NCBI GenBank assembly: GCA_965200795.1
Contig: CBDAVB010000018.1
Coordinates: forward strand, 124,001-188,000
DNA length: 64,000 nt
From: Parashewanella sp965200795
Lineage (GTDB): Bacteria; Pseudomonadota; Gammaproteobacteria; Enterobacterales; Shewanellaceae
Direction: 5' to 3'
Below the pieces are notes generated by a model that searched no databases, was not told the DNA's origin, and worked only from the letters and a program-made list of their open reading frames with translations. The position numbers and the translations under genes were made by a program. This document shows, piece by piece, positions 34,708 to 43,499 of this stretch; position 1 is the first letter of the stretch; every line of letters starts with the position of its first letter.

Positions 34708-36165
34708 GTGACCGCATTAAATCAATTGTATCCGCAGCCGCTGTGGCAATGGTTTGAAACCATTTGTTCTATTCCTCACCCGTCTAAGCACGAACAGGTG
34801 CTGAGCCGGCACATTCAGAACTGGGCAAAAGCCCGGGTATTAGAATGCTCGGAAGATCATGTCGGCAACCTGATCATCAAAAAACCAGCGACAGCGGGAA
34901 TGGAAAACCGTAAAACGGTTTGCATTCAGGCTCACCTCGATATGGTGCCGCAAAAGAATAACGATAAAGTACACGATTTCGAAAAAGATCCGATAGAAGC
35001 TTATGTTGACGGTGAATGGGTAACGGCTAACGGCACCACTTTAGGCGCGGACAACGGCATCGGTATGTCGAGTGCTCTCGCCGTGCTCGGATCATCGGAT
35101 ATCAAACACGGTCCGCTGGAAGTATTACTTACCATTGATGAAGAGGCGGGTATGACCGGCGCGTTCGGTCTTCAGGCCGGCGTGCTGGAAGCCGGTATTC
35201 TTATTAACACCGATTCCGAGCAGGAAGGCGAAATCTACATGGGCTGCGCCGGCGGCGTAGAGGCGGAGCTTAAAGTTCCTACGGCATGGCAAGGGGTTGA
35301 GTCATCTCAAACCCCTTATAAGCTGGAAGTAAAAGGGTTAAAAGGCGGTCACTCCGGTGTGAATATTCACATGGGACGCGGTAACGCCAATAAACTGCTC
35401 GCCCGCTTCTTATTTGCTCACGCTGACGAGCTGGCGCTGGAGTTAGCGACATTCACGGGTGGTTCGCTGCACAACGCGATCCCACGTGAAGCTGAAGTCA
35501 TCTTTACCGTGCCGGCGGAGAAAATCGAGCTGCTCAGGCAGCGCGTCGATCAATTCGGCGCCGTCGTCAGCGCCGAACTTACCGTCGCTGACGCTGACGT
35601 GTCTCTGGCTTTAACCGAGACCGGCCGGCCTGAAAAAGTTATGGCTGAACAAAGCCAGGACGCCTTTATCGCGCTTTTAAATGCCGCGCCTAACGGTGTC
35701 GTGCGCATGAGCGATGATGTTGAGGGCGTTGTCGAAACCTCTTTAAATGTCGGTGTGATTGCTACAGAAGAAGAACATGTAAGCGTGCTTTTCCTGATCC
35801 GCTCTTTAATCGACTCAGGCCGCGCCGAAGTCGAAGGCAGGCTTGCGGCGTTAGCTGATCTGGGCGGCGCTGAAGTTGAATTTCGCGGCGCTTACCCCGG
35901 CTGGAAACCGGATAACAGCTCAGCGGTGATGGCGTTAGTCAACGAGACTTACCATGACATCTACAAAAAAGAACCTGATATTATGGTGATCCACGCCGGT
36001 CTTGAATGCGGTCTGTTTAAAAAGCCTTACCCGGATATGGATATGGTTTCAATCGGCCCGACGATTCGTTACCCGCACGGCCCTGATGAAAAGGTACTGA
36101 TTAAAACTGTCGGTCAGTACTGGGAGCTGCTGCTTGCCGTATTAGAGCGTATTCCGGCTAAGTAA
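34708..36165 (+). CDS. pepD: Aminoacyl-histidine dipeptidase PepD
   Basis: Cytosolic M20C metallopeptidase, 485 aa, that cleaves dipeptides such as Xaa-His, including carnosine. The first metal ligand is in CIQAHLDMVPQKN (about residues 71-83), the bridging Asp in TTLGADNGIGMSSAL, and the general base pair Glu-Glu in LLTIDEEAGMTGAFGL. Later motifs are NTDSEQEGEIYMGCAGG and the dimerisation-domain stretch GLKGGHSGVNIHMGRGNA. The ligand near the C-terminus is in SIGPTIRYPHGPDE. GTG start with GGAG close upstream. Length is normal. Confidence 0.96.
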   Translation: MTALNQLYPQPLWQWFETICSIPHPSKHEQVLSRHIQNWAKARVLECSEDHVGNLIIKKPATAGMENRKTVCIQAHLDMVPQKNNDKVHDFEKDPIEAYVDGEWVTANGTTLGADNGIGMSSALAVLGSSDIKHGPLEVLLTIDEEAGMTGAFGLQAGVLEAGILINTDSEQEGEIYMGCAGGVEAELKVPTAWQGVESSQTPYKLEVKGLKGGHSGVNIHMGRGNANKLLARFLFAHADELALELATFTGGSLHNAIPREAEVIFTVPAEKIELLRQRVDQFGAVVSAELTVADADVSLALTETGRPEKVMAEQSQDAFIALLNAAPNGVVRMSDDVEGVVETSLNVGVIATEEEHVSVLFLIRSLIDSGRAEVEGRLAALADLGGAEVEFRGAYPGWKPDNSSAVMALVNETYHDIYKKEPDIMVIHAGLECGLFKKPYPDMDMVSIGPTIRYPHGPDEKVLIKTVGQYWELLLAVLERIPAK

Positions 36166-36184
36166 TACGCTGACTGTAACTCCG

Positions 36185-36210
36185 GCGAGGGCACAAGCCC
36201 GGCGTTTTTT
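36185..36210 (+). terminator. Possible terminator after pepD
   Basis: GGGC-ACAA-GCCC (36189-36200) then GGCG and T6. The stem is short, so moderate support only. Confidence 0.4.
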
Positions 36211-36230
36211 GATTTTATTGATAAAAGCCG

Positions 36231-36256
36231 CCGGATACCGGCCTTAGCCGGTATGA
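36231..36256. repeat. REP-like palindrome
   Basis: ATACCGGC-CTTA-GCCGGTAT (36235-36254) within CCGGATACC...GGTATGA. It shares this frame with the palindromes at 18559-18585 and 23643-23669. Confidence 0.6.
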
Positions 36257-36452
36257 AAAATCTAAAAGCATTTTTCGTCGGCATAATAGGATTCTGCTTA
36301 TGCTTATGCCTCAGCCTGAGCTGAGGCAGAGAAAAACAGCGTCCTGATATTGACATTATCCTCATTTTATTATTTTAACCGCATTAAGTCTGCATTCAGA
36401 TACTTTGTGAAATTATAGGTTTATTGTTTCTGTTTATATGTTTAGAGAGATT

Positions 36453-38000
36453 ATGGCCTTTAACTCAGTTTTAGCAAACTTACCTAAGATACATTTAAAT
36501 ACTCTAGAACATCCCGAAGCGGCATTGACGCCGAAAGCCTTTAAGCTTCTTCGCGAAAATTCCGGTAAACTGAAGTCAATCTGTGTAGTGTTTTACAGTC
36601 AGCGAAGGAGTACAAATATAGTTTACCAGTGCTTAACTCCCGTGAATGATGAAAATTTCACTTTAACAAGTTTAAATAAGGCTCCCGGAACAAACAAAAA
36701 GCACAGGGCTGAGTACATGGAACTGGGAGACAAGAAATCGAAAACCTCCGGTGACAGCGCTAAGCTTTCCGGCTGCAAATACTATGACCATGACGCGGTA
36801 AAAGGTGACAGCGATAAAACTATACTCGCCGAATTTCACTCAGCTCTGGAGGATTTTAACCTTCAGCTAAAGCAAACAATGTTGTTTTTTATGGACTACC
36901 GATTCGGCAAACCGGAATTTACCCGCCATTGGCCCGACCTCTCGAATAAACTGCCTGCCGGCGTAATAAATTATCAGGACGAAGCCGGCGCGACGCCTTT
37001 GATTAACGCCTGCTCCGGAAGCCATTTAGAATTAATTAAACATGCACTTTCGCTTAAACCTGATTTATCCCTCCGGGCTCTTGGTAAAACGGCTTTAGGT
37101 TATTGCTGCGCATACGCTGACATTAATTGCCTCAAAGAGCTTCTGAAACACGAAAATGCACTTACCGATTGTGACCAGAAGGGTAAACATATCACTACAT
37201 TTACAGCCGAATATGGCACGACCGAACAGCATTTAGCGATGATTATTGATGCGGGCGCTGACGTAAACGGCAAAATCGGTGCAGCTGAGCGGGGGATGAC
37301 ACCGTTAATTCAAAGTATTACGGCTAAAACCGCGGATACCCGGCTGCACAAGGTCAATTTATTGCTGTCGCGTAACGCTAATACAAACACTCAAAACCGT
37401 GACGGTGACACCGCGCTGCATTACGCTGTGAAATACGGTGAATTCGCTTGCGCGAACGCACTGGTTCAAAGCGGAGCCGACATAAATATTCGCAATGATC
37501 AAGGCCGGGACGCGTTTCATTGTGATACTCCGAAAGTGAATACAAAAGGGAAAGACATATCACTGAGTAAGTCTGAATGTCTGACTCAGGTACTTAATCA
37601 AGATTACTGGTTTCTGGCCATTTGTATGATCAGAGCCGGATGGACAATAAGCCGGTGGACATTGGGACAAACCGAGGCAAAAGAAAAAGTGTTGATGATT
37701 CAGCGGGGCTTGTCAGACGATGAGGAATACTCACCTGATAAGTCGGCCGTTTTTTCAGCGATGAAAAGCGGCGATAAAAGAGCCGCCCGGGAACTCTACC
37801 CAAAAAATAAAGTCATCATAGGACAGATATATGATAACCCAAGCTTAATGAATCAAATACCGGAGCAATACAGATCATGTTTATTTTCTGTGATGCAGAT
37901 TAGTTTAGCTAAGAGAATGTCTTATATGAGCACAGCTGAAGCGGAAACGAGTTTTTCTCAGCCGGAAGTTAAACCGGTCCGCATTCAAATGTTGCAGTGA
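36453..38000 (+). CDS. Ankyrin-repeat protein (515 aa)
   Basis: Lineage-specific protein with about five ankyrin-type repeats at residues 170-350. Clear examples are AGATPLINACSGSHLELIKH, RGMTPLIQSITAKTADTRLH and DGDTALHYAVKYGEFACANA followed by LVQSGADINIRNDQGRD. The N-terminal 160 residues are unrecognised, as is the C-terminal 150 (ending EVKPVRIQMLQ). No signal peptide or membrane span. Ankyrin proteins are common effector candidates in host-associated bacteria, so secretion into a host cell is possible but not shown. Start at ATG 36453 is preferred because GAGAGA lies just upstream; ATG 36438 lacks a ribosome site. Confidence 0.82.
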   Translation: MAFNSVLANLPKIHLNTLEHPEAALTPKAFKLLRENSGKLKSICVVFYSQRRSTNIVYQCLTPVNDENFTLTSLNKAPGTNKKHRAEYMELGDKKSKTSGDSAKLSGCKYYDHDAVKGDSDKTILAEFHSALEDFNLQLKQTMLFFMDYRFGKPEFTRHWPDLSNKLPAGVINYQDEAGATPLINACSGSHLELIKHALSLKPDLSLRALGKTALGYCCAYADINCLKELLKHENALTDCDQKGKHITTFTAEYGTTEQHLAMIIDAGADVNGKIGAAERGMTPLIQSITAKTADTRLHKVNLLLSRNANTNTQNRDGDTALHYAVKYGEFACANALVQSGADINIRNDQGRDAFHCDTPKVNTKGKDISLSKSECLTQVLNQDYWFLAICMIRAGWTISRWTLGQTEAKEKVLMIQRGLSDDEEYSPDKSAVFSAMKSGDKRAARELYPKNKVIIGQIYDNPSLMNQIPEQYRSCLFSVMQISLAKRMSYMSTAEAETSFSQPEVKPVRIQMLQ

Positions 38001-38049
38001 TCCGCTCAGAGTTTCAAAAGTGTGCCGCCTCAGATAAACCAGACAACAG

Positions 38050-38141
38050 TTGAGGGATCCCGCGGTTAAAAGATACCGATTTAAACTTCAGCGCTTCATT
38101 TGTCAGACCCGCAAAGGCAGTAAATGAAATAACGGCAGTTG
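38050..38141. repeat. Dispersed intergenic repeat, copy 2
   Basis: From about 38054 (GGGATCCCGCGGTTAAAAGA) through ACCGATTTAAACTTCAGCGC to GAAATAACGGCAG. Homologous to 61790-61876 and to the truncated copy at 4445-4498. It runs directly into the MITE-like element at 38142. Confidence 0.6.
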
Positions 38142-38308
38142 TGTAAGTACCCGGCTATAAGTTCTTCACTTCGCTGACGCCCGCCTTAAGCACTCTGCGG
38201 CGTTACTTCTGCCCGGAAGACTTGCCGCGGTATTACTGCGCAAGCGCCTTGCGGGGCACTTAATCTGAACGCCGAAAAATCGAAAAACTTATAGTCAGGT
38301 ACTTAAAG
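38142..38308. mobile_element. MITE-like element with inverted repeats
   Basis: About 167 bp bounded by TAAGTACCCGGCTATAAGTT (from about 38142) and AACTTATAGTCAGGTACTTA (to about 38307), which are inverted copies of each other with two mismatches. There is no ORF of note inside. Related single ends or pairs occur at 4499, 20999/22359, 34611, 39833 and 42250. Confidence 0.6.
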
Positions 38309-38366
38309 CCATACTACGCTTTAAAAGCGTATACTTTTAAGCTTAACGATTCCTCAGGGTAAATTT

Positions 38367-39755
38367 ATGGACGAAGCCATCTCCAAATCAGAAAAAAACG
38401 ATCTGAGTTCCATACCTGTCAGTACATTAATGTGGCGTTACTGCCTGCCGACAACCGTCTCAATGATGGTTGTCGGTATGTACTTTCTGGTAGACGGAAT
38501 TTTTGTTGGTCATTATGTCGGTGAAACCGGACTTGAGGGCGTGGTTCTGGCATTTCCTATGCTCGGGTTCCTTTATGCTACCGGCATTTTAATCGGCATG
38601 GGAGCTTCGTCTTTGGCTGCCCTCAGACTAGGACGCGGTGATCACAAGGCCGCTAAAAAGATAGTTCAGAATTCGGTGATACTGGTCATCTTTTTTTCGG
38701 CTCTGTATATGGTGTTCGGCACATTGTTGTCGGAGCTGGCGTTAATGTATATCGGCGCGTCAGAAGATACCATTGAAATGACGCGTCCGTACATTTACTG
38801 GTCTTTTGCGCTGGCATTTTGTCCTATTGCCTCACTTACTTTCACGACTTTATTACGTAATGACAATAAACCGGGGCTTGTAACCATAATCCTGATTTCC
38901 GGCGGCCTGTTAAATATCGCCTTAGATTGGCTCTTTATTGCTGTTTTTGAATCAGGCCTGAAAGGCGCCGCTATCGCTTCCGTTATCTCACAAGGTATTT
39001 CCGCGATATGGGCCGTCTGCTATTTACTGACTACACGTTCTTCTTTAAAAATCAGCTTCGATAATTTCGGATTTGATAAACAAGTATCGGCTCAGATAGT
39101 CAAAGTCGGTTTTCCCGGCTTTTTGATGGAACTCTATCTTTCCGCCGTCGTAGTCATTCACAACGGCGCGTTACTCTGGGTCGGTGATGCGATTCATTTA
39201 GCGGCTTACGCTATCATCACGTATATAGAGGATTTTTACTATCTGTTGTTTTCAGGCATAGCTCTCGGATTACAACCGATTTTAAGTTTCAATATGGGCG
39301 CGAGGCTTTATCACAGAGTCTGGCAGACTTATTTTTCCGCGATAAAAGTTTCTCTGGTTCTGGCCGGTATCGGTCTGGTTCTGATTTACGGCTTCTCAGA
39401 CCTTGTTATAACCGCGTTTAACGGTGACTCCGAAGCACTCCGTGAAGCAGGCACTCAAAGCATGTCTTTCTACTTCTGGGCATTACCGCTTGAATCTATC
39501 ATACTGATAAGTTCACCTTTTTTTCAAGCGGTCGGCTTAGTAAGACAATCAACGCTGGTCACAGTCTATAAATTTCTCGCTTTGTCTATATTTATGCCGT
39601 TATTCGCCTGGATGTTTGGTGTTAACGGTATCTGGTTTGTAATCGGTTGCAGCAGCTTAGCGGTTCTGACCTGGGTATCCTGGCAGTTATTATTGTTTTA
39701 TGCTGACACACGTTCACAAGGTTTTGAAATGCATCATATCGCACAATTAGAATAA
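38367..39755 (+). CDS. MATE-family efflux transporter
   Basis: Polytopic inner-membrane protein, 462 aa, with about 12 hydrophobic segments in two homologous halves. It opens with a short polar tail, then STLMWRYCLPTTVSMMVVGM followed by YFLVDGIFVGHYVG. That matches the first MATE helix, and the second half repeats with VKVGFPGFLMELYLSAVVV. GLQPILSFNMGAR corresponds to the conserved NxGA loop. MATE exporters use H+ or Na+ gradients to extrude cationic drugs or toxins; the MepA-like branch is likely from the sequence style. Substrate unknown. Confidence 0.9.
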   Translation: MDEAISKSEKNDLSSIPVSTLMWRYCLPTTVSMMVVGMYFLVDGIFVGHYVGETGLEGVVLAFPMLGFLYATGILIGMGASSLAALRLGRGDHKAAKKIVQNSVILVIFFSALYMVFGTLLSELALMYIGASEDTIEMTRPYIYWSFALAFCPIASLTFTTLLRNDNKPGLVTIILISGGLLNIALDWLFIAVFESGLKGAAIASVISQGISAIWAVCYLLTTRSSLKISFDNFGFDKQVSAQIVKVGFPGFLMELYLSAVVVIHNGALLWVGDAIHLAAYAIITYIEDFYYLLFSGIALGLQPILSFNMGARLYHRVWQTYFSAIKVSLVLAGIGLVLIYGFSDLVITAFNGDSEALREAGTQSMSFYFWALPLESIILISSPFFQAVGLVRQSTLVTVYKFLALSIFMPLFAWMFGVNGIWFVIGCSSLAVLTWVSWQLLLFYADTRSQGFEMHHIAQLE

Positions 39756-39832
39756 TCCTAAAAAGCTCAGCCGGATACGTTCTTAAGCGCGGAAAAATTG
39801 TTGCTAGCGGGGATCCGGTGTGTTTCTTGTGA

Positions 39833-39853
39833 TTAAGTACCCGGCTCTGAGTT
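39833..39853. repeat. Solitary MITE-family end
   Basis: TTAAGTACCCGGCTCTGAGT, same family as the ends at 38142 and 38288. No partner found within 400 bp. Confidence 0.45.
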
Positions 39854-39911
39854 TTTTCTTCACAAGAACCGCGCCCGAATAAATTCCCTGGCCAAAGTCT
39901 TACCGGCGTAA

Positions 39912-40979
39912 TCAGATAGATAAAGATAATTGTGTGGGTTGCTCTTTTTCAGAAGTCACCTCAGAGCTTAAGCCGACAGAGACGCCGATTAAGCGAATCC
40001 CGCGCCCCTGACAGCGCTCAAAGGCTTCGCTCAAAAGCCGGGAAAACAGTTGCGCCGATACCTCATCACTTCTTTGCTCGACAGTAGTTTGCTGAAAATC
40101 AGAAAATTTAAGCTTTACCACCTGTTTTTGAATTTGCCGATCTTTCGCGCTTCCCCGAATTCGTACGGATAACTCTTTTATCAGGCTCATTAACACGTTT
40201 TCGCACTGCTCCAGATGATAAATATCCTGAGCCAGCGTGGTTTCAACTCCCACGGACTTTCGCTCTCTTGATGACACAACAGATCGTTCGTCTATGCCAT
40301 GGCTTCTTTCAATCAGTATCCGACCGAATTTTCCGAACTGTTTGACCAGTTTATTTTCATCGTAATCTTGCACGTCATTACAGGTCGTTAAGCCGAGTTC
40401 AGCAAGCTTTTGTTCGGTAACTTTTCCGACACCGGGAATTTTTCTTAACGGAAGCGTTTTTATAAAATCTGGAACTTGCGCGGGCGTTATCACGAACTGG
40501 CCGTCAGGTTTATTCAAATCAGAGGCGATTTTGGCCAGAAATTTAACCGGCGCGACACCTGCTGACGCCGTCAGTCCCGTAGTCTGAAAAATGTCATGGC
40601 GAATCGCTTCCGCAATCAGCGTGGCGGAACCCTTGTGCCGCTTACATTCCGTCACATCCAAATAGGCCTCGTCAAGTGACAGCGGTTCAATATGCTGTGT
40701 GTAACGACTGAAAATTTCTCTGATTTGGCTGGAAATCTCTTTATAAACCGCCATTCTTCCCGGAACTAAAATAAGATCCGGGCAAAGCTTGAGAGCCTGC
40801 CGGGTCGGCATGGCTGAACGTACGCCAAAAGCTCTGGCCTGATAATTACAGGTAGAAATCACACCACGCTTTTCTCTGCCGCCGCCGACGGCAAGGGGTT
40901 TATTCAGATATTCCGGAAAGTCACGCATTTCAACGGCGGCATAAAAACAGTCCATATCAACGTGAATGATTTTTTTCAT
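39912..40979 (-). CDS. dinB: DNA polymerase IV (DinB)
   Basis: Y-family translesion polymerase, 355 aa. The N-terminus KKIIHVDMDCFYAAVEMRD carries the catalytic Asp and steric-gate Phe-Tyr. LSLDEAYLDVT holds the second acidic pair (about residues 100-110), and helix-hairpin-helix sequence is LRKIPGVGKVTEQKLAELGL. The little-finger domain follows to the C-terminus. The reading can be extended upstream in frame to 41072, but ATG 40979 gives the usual DinB N-terminus. It is preceded by a LexA box, so SOS-regulated. Confidence 0.96.
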   Translation of the reverse strand: MKKIIHVDMDCFYAAVEMRDFPEYLNKPLAVGGGREKRGVISTCNYQARAFGVRSAMPTRQALKLCPDLILVPGRMAVYKEISSQIREIFSRYTQHIEPLSLDEAYLDVTECKRHKGSATLIAEAIRHDIFQTTGLTASAGVAPVKFLAKIASDLNKPDGQFVITPAQVPDFIKTLPLRKIPGVGKVTEQKLAELGLTTCNDVQDYDENKLVKQFGKFGRILIERSHGIDERSVVSSRERKSVGVETTLAQDIYHLEQCENVLMSLIKELSVRIRGSAKDRQIQKQVVKLKFSDFQQTTVEQRSDEVSAQLFSRLLSEAFERCQGRGIRLIGVSVGLSSEVTSEKEQPTQLSLSI

Positions 40980-40997
40980 GCTAACCATAAACAACAA

Positions 40998-41013
40998 CTG
41001 TATATATAACCAG
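40998..41013 (-). promoter_or_regulatory. LexA (SOS) box upstream of dinB
   Basis: Minus strand CTGGTTATATATACAG, matching CTG-N10-CAG with an AT-alternating core (consensus CTGTATATATATACAG), 18 bp upstream of the dinB start. Confidence 0.8.
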
Positions 41014-41429
41014 TTTAAAGCGGATTGTGATATTTTTATAGTGTATTCGCGAAAATTCAGTCGGCTTCGCATTTTGTCCTGAATTAGATCACGGCGATGT
41101 ACTTCATCTCGGCGCCTGTAAAGTATTTGAATTCATTTTCTCTGAAAAGCATTAATCCATCGGCGATTGCTTTTTTGATAAAAAATTACTTTCACAAATA
41201 TTATTTAAATTCATATAATTATAAAACTATCGAATGCTGCCGTTTATTTTTGGCTTATATAAATAAGGCGCAAACAACGTGGCGCGGCTAATCCGGGATC
41301 GGTTCCTTATTTCCTTATTAACTTAAAGTTAACTGAATTTAATTTAACTTTAATCTTAATAAGTTGCGGTTTTTGCCTGAACAATATTTACTGACAGGAT
41401 GAAATAGCATTAAAAGTAAGGGTAATTAT
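41014..41429. other. AT-rich gap between dinB and a hypothetical gene
   Basis: About 415 bp with no supported gene. Strongly AT-rich around 41180-41260 and 41320-41360; probably contains divergent promoters, but no clear -35/-10 pair stands out. Confidence 0.4.
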
Positions 41430-42071
41430 ATGCAAGCGCCAAGAAGTGACTTGAATTCTCAGGTGTGCGAAACAATAACTTTGAATGTTAATGCTATTAT
41501 CCACGAGAATTCAGGAAAAAATGTTATGCAAGGGACAATAATAGTCGCTTGTAAGGAATACAGTATATCAATCCATAACCCTCCGGTAGCGGATGATCAA
41601 AAAAATCCAGTTCATGTAAAATATGTGGCTGAATTGCCGATAAATTGTCCGAGTAAAAAATCCTCTGTATTCTCCAGGTGGCTGGCAAAAATTACCGAAA
41701 CGTGCAGGAAGATTTATTTTTATTTTTCAGGAAAGCGGGTAACTCATATTGACGTACTGGCTGTGGCCAATAAAGCCGCCAAAGAAAAGTTTGATGCCGT
41801 CGAACTAGAGCAAAAGAAGCGCTTAGCGGAAGAACTGTTCAAGTATATAATACGGCTGGATAAGAAGAAATTAACAGATTTCATCGATAAAAATAAATCA
41901 GACATTAAGAATATTTTCGCTATTGGTCTTGACATAAGAAATAATCGTCAACCTTGTGTTCTTAGAAACTGCCCCGAAGCCTTTGAAATAGCACAAACCA
42001 TGATAAATGAAGGTGTTCCCCAGCATCAAGCTTATGATGCTGTGTACAGCGTTATTGATAAAATTAACTGA
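41430..42071 (+). CDS. Hypothetical protein (213 aa)
   Basis: Not recognised. Soluble, charged protein with no signal peptide. The N-terminal half has alternating strands (ETITLNVNAIIHENSG, MQGTIIVACKEYSISIH). The middle is basic/aromatic (KIYFYFSGKR), followed by a helical, Lys/Glu-rich C-terminal half (AKEKFDAVELEQKKRLAEEL). The stretch IIVACKEYSISI recalls IIIGAKEYQVSY in the tandem paralogs at 4.6-8.4 kb, so the N-terminal module may be distantly shared; this is weak. AT-rich with a ribosome site GTAAGGG near the ATG. Confidence 0.65.
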   Translation: MQAPRSDLNSQVCETITLNVNAIIHENSGKNVMQGTIIVACKEYSISIHNPPVADDQKNPVHVKYVAELPINCPSKKSSVFSRWLAKITETCRKIYFYFSGKRVTHIDVLAVANKAAKEKFDAVELEQKKRLAEELFKYIIRLDKKKLTDFIDKNKSDIKNIFAIGLDIRNNRQPCVLRNCPEAFEIAQTMINEGVPQHQAYDAVYSVIDKIN

Positions 42072-42266
42072 GCATAATGACAACCCCGCCGCAAGCGGCG
42101 CCCTGCTGTTAAAAACGGATAACGACAGTTTTTTATGCCGGTAATTTTATCGGCGTTTAACAACCGCCAACTGCTTTTTCCTGGTTGAATAAAGCGTTAC
42201 GTCGTCGCGACTTGTATCGCAGCAAATCTGAGCACCAAAATCCCGAATTAACTTATCGTCAGCTTC
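42072..42266. repeat. Repeat-rich spacer downstream of hcnC
   Basis: Contains CGCCGC-AA-GCGGCG (about 42090-42103) and the 30-bp block shared exactly with 18702-18731 (here 42122-42151). It also has GGTTGAATAAAGCGTTACGT, shared with the MITE in the Sel1 gene, and a MITE-family end AACTTATCGTCAGCTTCTTA (42250-42269) that overlaps the hcnC stop codon. Confidence 0.55.
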
Positions 42267-43499
42267 TTATGCCGCGTTTTCTCGGTTATTCTTATCGAAC
42301 CTCGCATACTCAAAAGGCGTAATATCAATATCGAGCGGTCTGCCGCAGATCAAATCACAGATCATCTTACCTGTTATCGCTGAAGTGACAATACCGGTTC
42401 TGAAGTGACCGCAGGCGTTTACGTAACCTTCCGCGTCCGGCATGAGACCGAGTATGGGAAGTTCATCAGGTGTGCCCGGACGCAGGCCGGCCCAACAGCG
42501 TTTGATGTTCATATTTTTCAGCTCGGGAACGCAGCGGACAGCGCCTTCAGCCAACTCTCTTATCTCAGGCATCGTGTTGGTTACATCAAAGCCTTTGTCT
42601 TCTGTCGTACTGCCGATTAACACCTCGCCGTTATCTTTTTGCGCTATGTAGCAATCCGTGGTTGAAACACAAGATTTTAATACTTTCGGTAAACGCTCAG
42701 AAAGAATTATCTGTCCTTTAACCGGCTTGACGGGAATGCGGACTCCCGTAGCCATTTCACTCAAATCAGCGGCCCAGGCGCCCGCGGCATTAATCATGGT
42801 GTCACACTCCAATATACCGGATTCAGTAACAACACCCGTGACTTTTTTGCCCTCGCGCAAAACATCTGAAACTTTGGTTTCAAGATAAAGCTCAACACCG
42901 TTCTGTCTCGCCGCTTCCGTGAAGGCTTCATTCAAGCGATAAGGGTTAACCTGATGATCACAGCTGAACTGTAACGCGCCGATTGCCTCAGGATTAATAT
43001 GAGGCTCATCCTCATCTAACTCCCGCGCTGATAACCAGCTTACATGCCGCTTTAAATCAGGGATCCGCTCGACGATAGAATCGGCGTACATCTTATCGTA
43101 ATGGTCAAACATGACGTATTTCAGCCCGGTCTTTTCAAACTTAAAATCGACATTATGTTTTAACTTTAGCTCTTGCCATAACCCGGGAAACAGATCGTTA
43201 CTTTTTAACGCGAAATCAAAAAAACACCGCGGAAGTATATGCGGACGGTCGGGCGCCACCTCGACGCCGACCTGCTCACTTCTGAGCCGTGACATGCGCT
43301 TGAAAAAGATGACGCCGCAACCTAAACCGACGGACTCGCCCAATGCCCACAGGCCTCCGGCTGAAGCCCTGGAAGCGTTACCGCGCTTTTTGTAATCGAC
43401 GAGCGCGACGGATAAATTTGATTCTTTGCTGAGATAATACGCGCAAGCTGAGCCGATAACACCTCCGCCGACAATGATAATATCGTATTTTTTATTCAT
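42267..43499 (-). CDS. hcnC: Hydrogen cyanide synthase subunit HcnC
   Basis: FAD-dependent amine oxidase subunit, 410 aa. HCN synthase oxidises glycine to hydrogen cyanide and CO2 at the membrane. N-terminal FAD fold is IIIVGGGVIGSACAYYLS. Stretches typical of HcnC are ASAGGLWALGESVGLGCGVI, DRPHILPRCFFDFALKS, VRIPVKPVKGQIILSERLP and GHFRTGIVTSAITGKMI. Length equals the family norm (about 410-420). Its ATG overlaps the hcnB stop (ATGA). D-hydroxyproline dehydrogenase beta and sarcosine oxidase are relatives, but the above stretches favour HcnC. Confidence 0.88.
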   Translation of the reverse strand: MNKKYDIIIVGGGVIGSACAYYLSKESNLSVALVDYKKRGNASRASAGGLWALGESVGLGCGVIFFKRMSRLRSEQVGVEVAPDRPHILPRCFFDFALKSNDLFPGLWQELKLKHNVDFKFEKTGLKYVMFDHYDKMYADSIVERIPDLKRHVSWLSARELDEDEPHINPEAIGALQFSCDHQVNPYRLNEAFTEAARQNGVELYLETKVSDVLREGKKVTGVVTESGILECDTMINAAGAWAADLSEMATGVRIPVKPVKGQIILSERLPKVLKSCVSTTDCYIAQKDNGEVLIGSTTEDKGFDVTNTMPEIRELAEGAVRCVPELKNMNIKRCWAGLRPGTPDELPILGLMPDAEGYVNACGHFRTGIVTSAITGKMICDLICGRPLDIDITPFEYARFDKNNRENAA

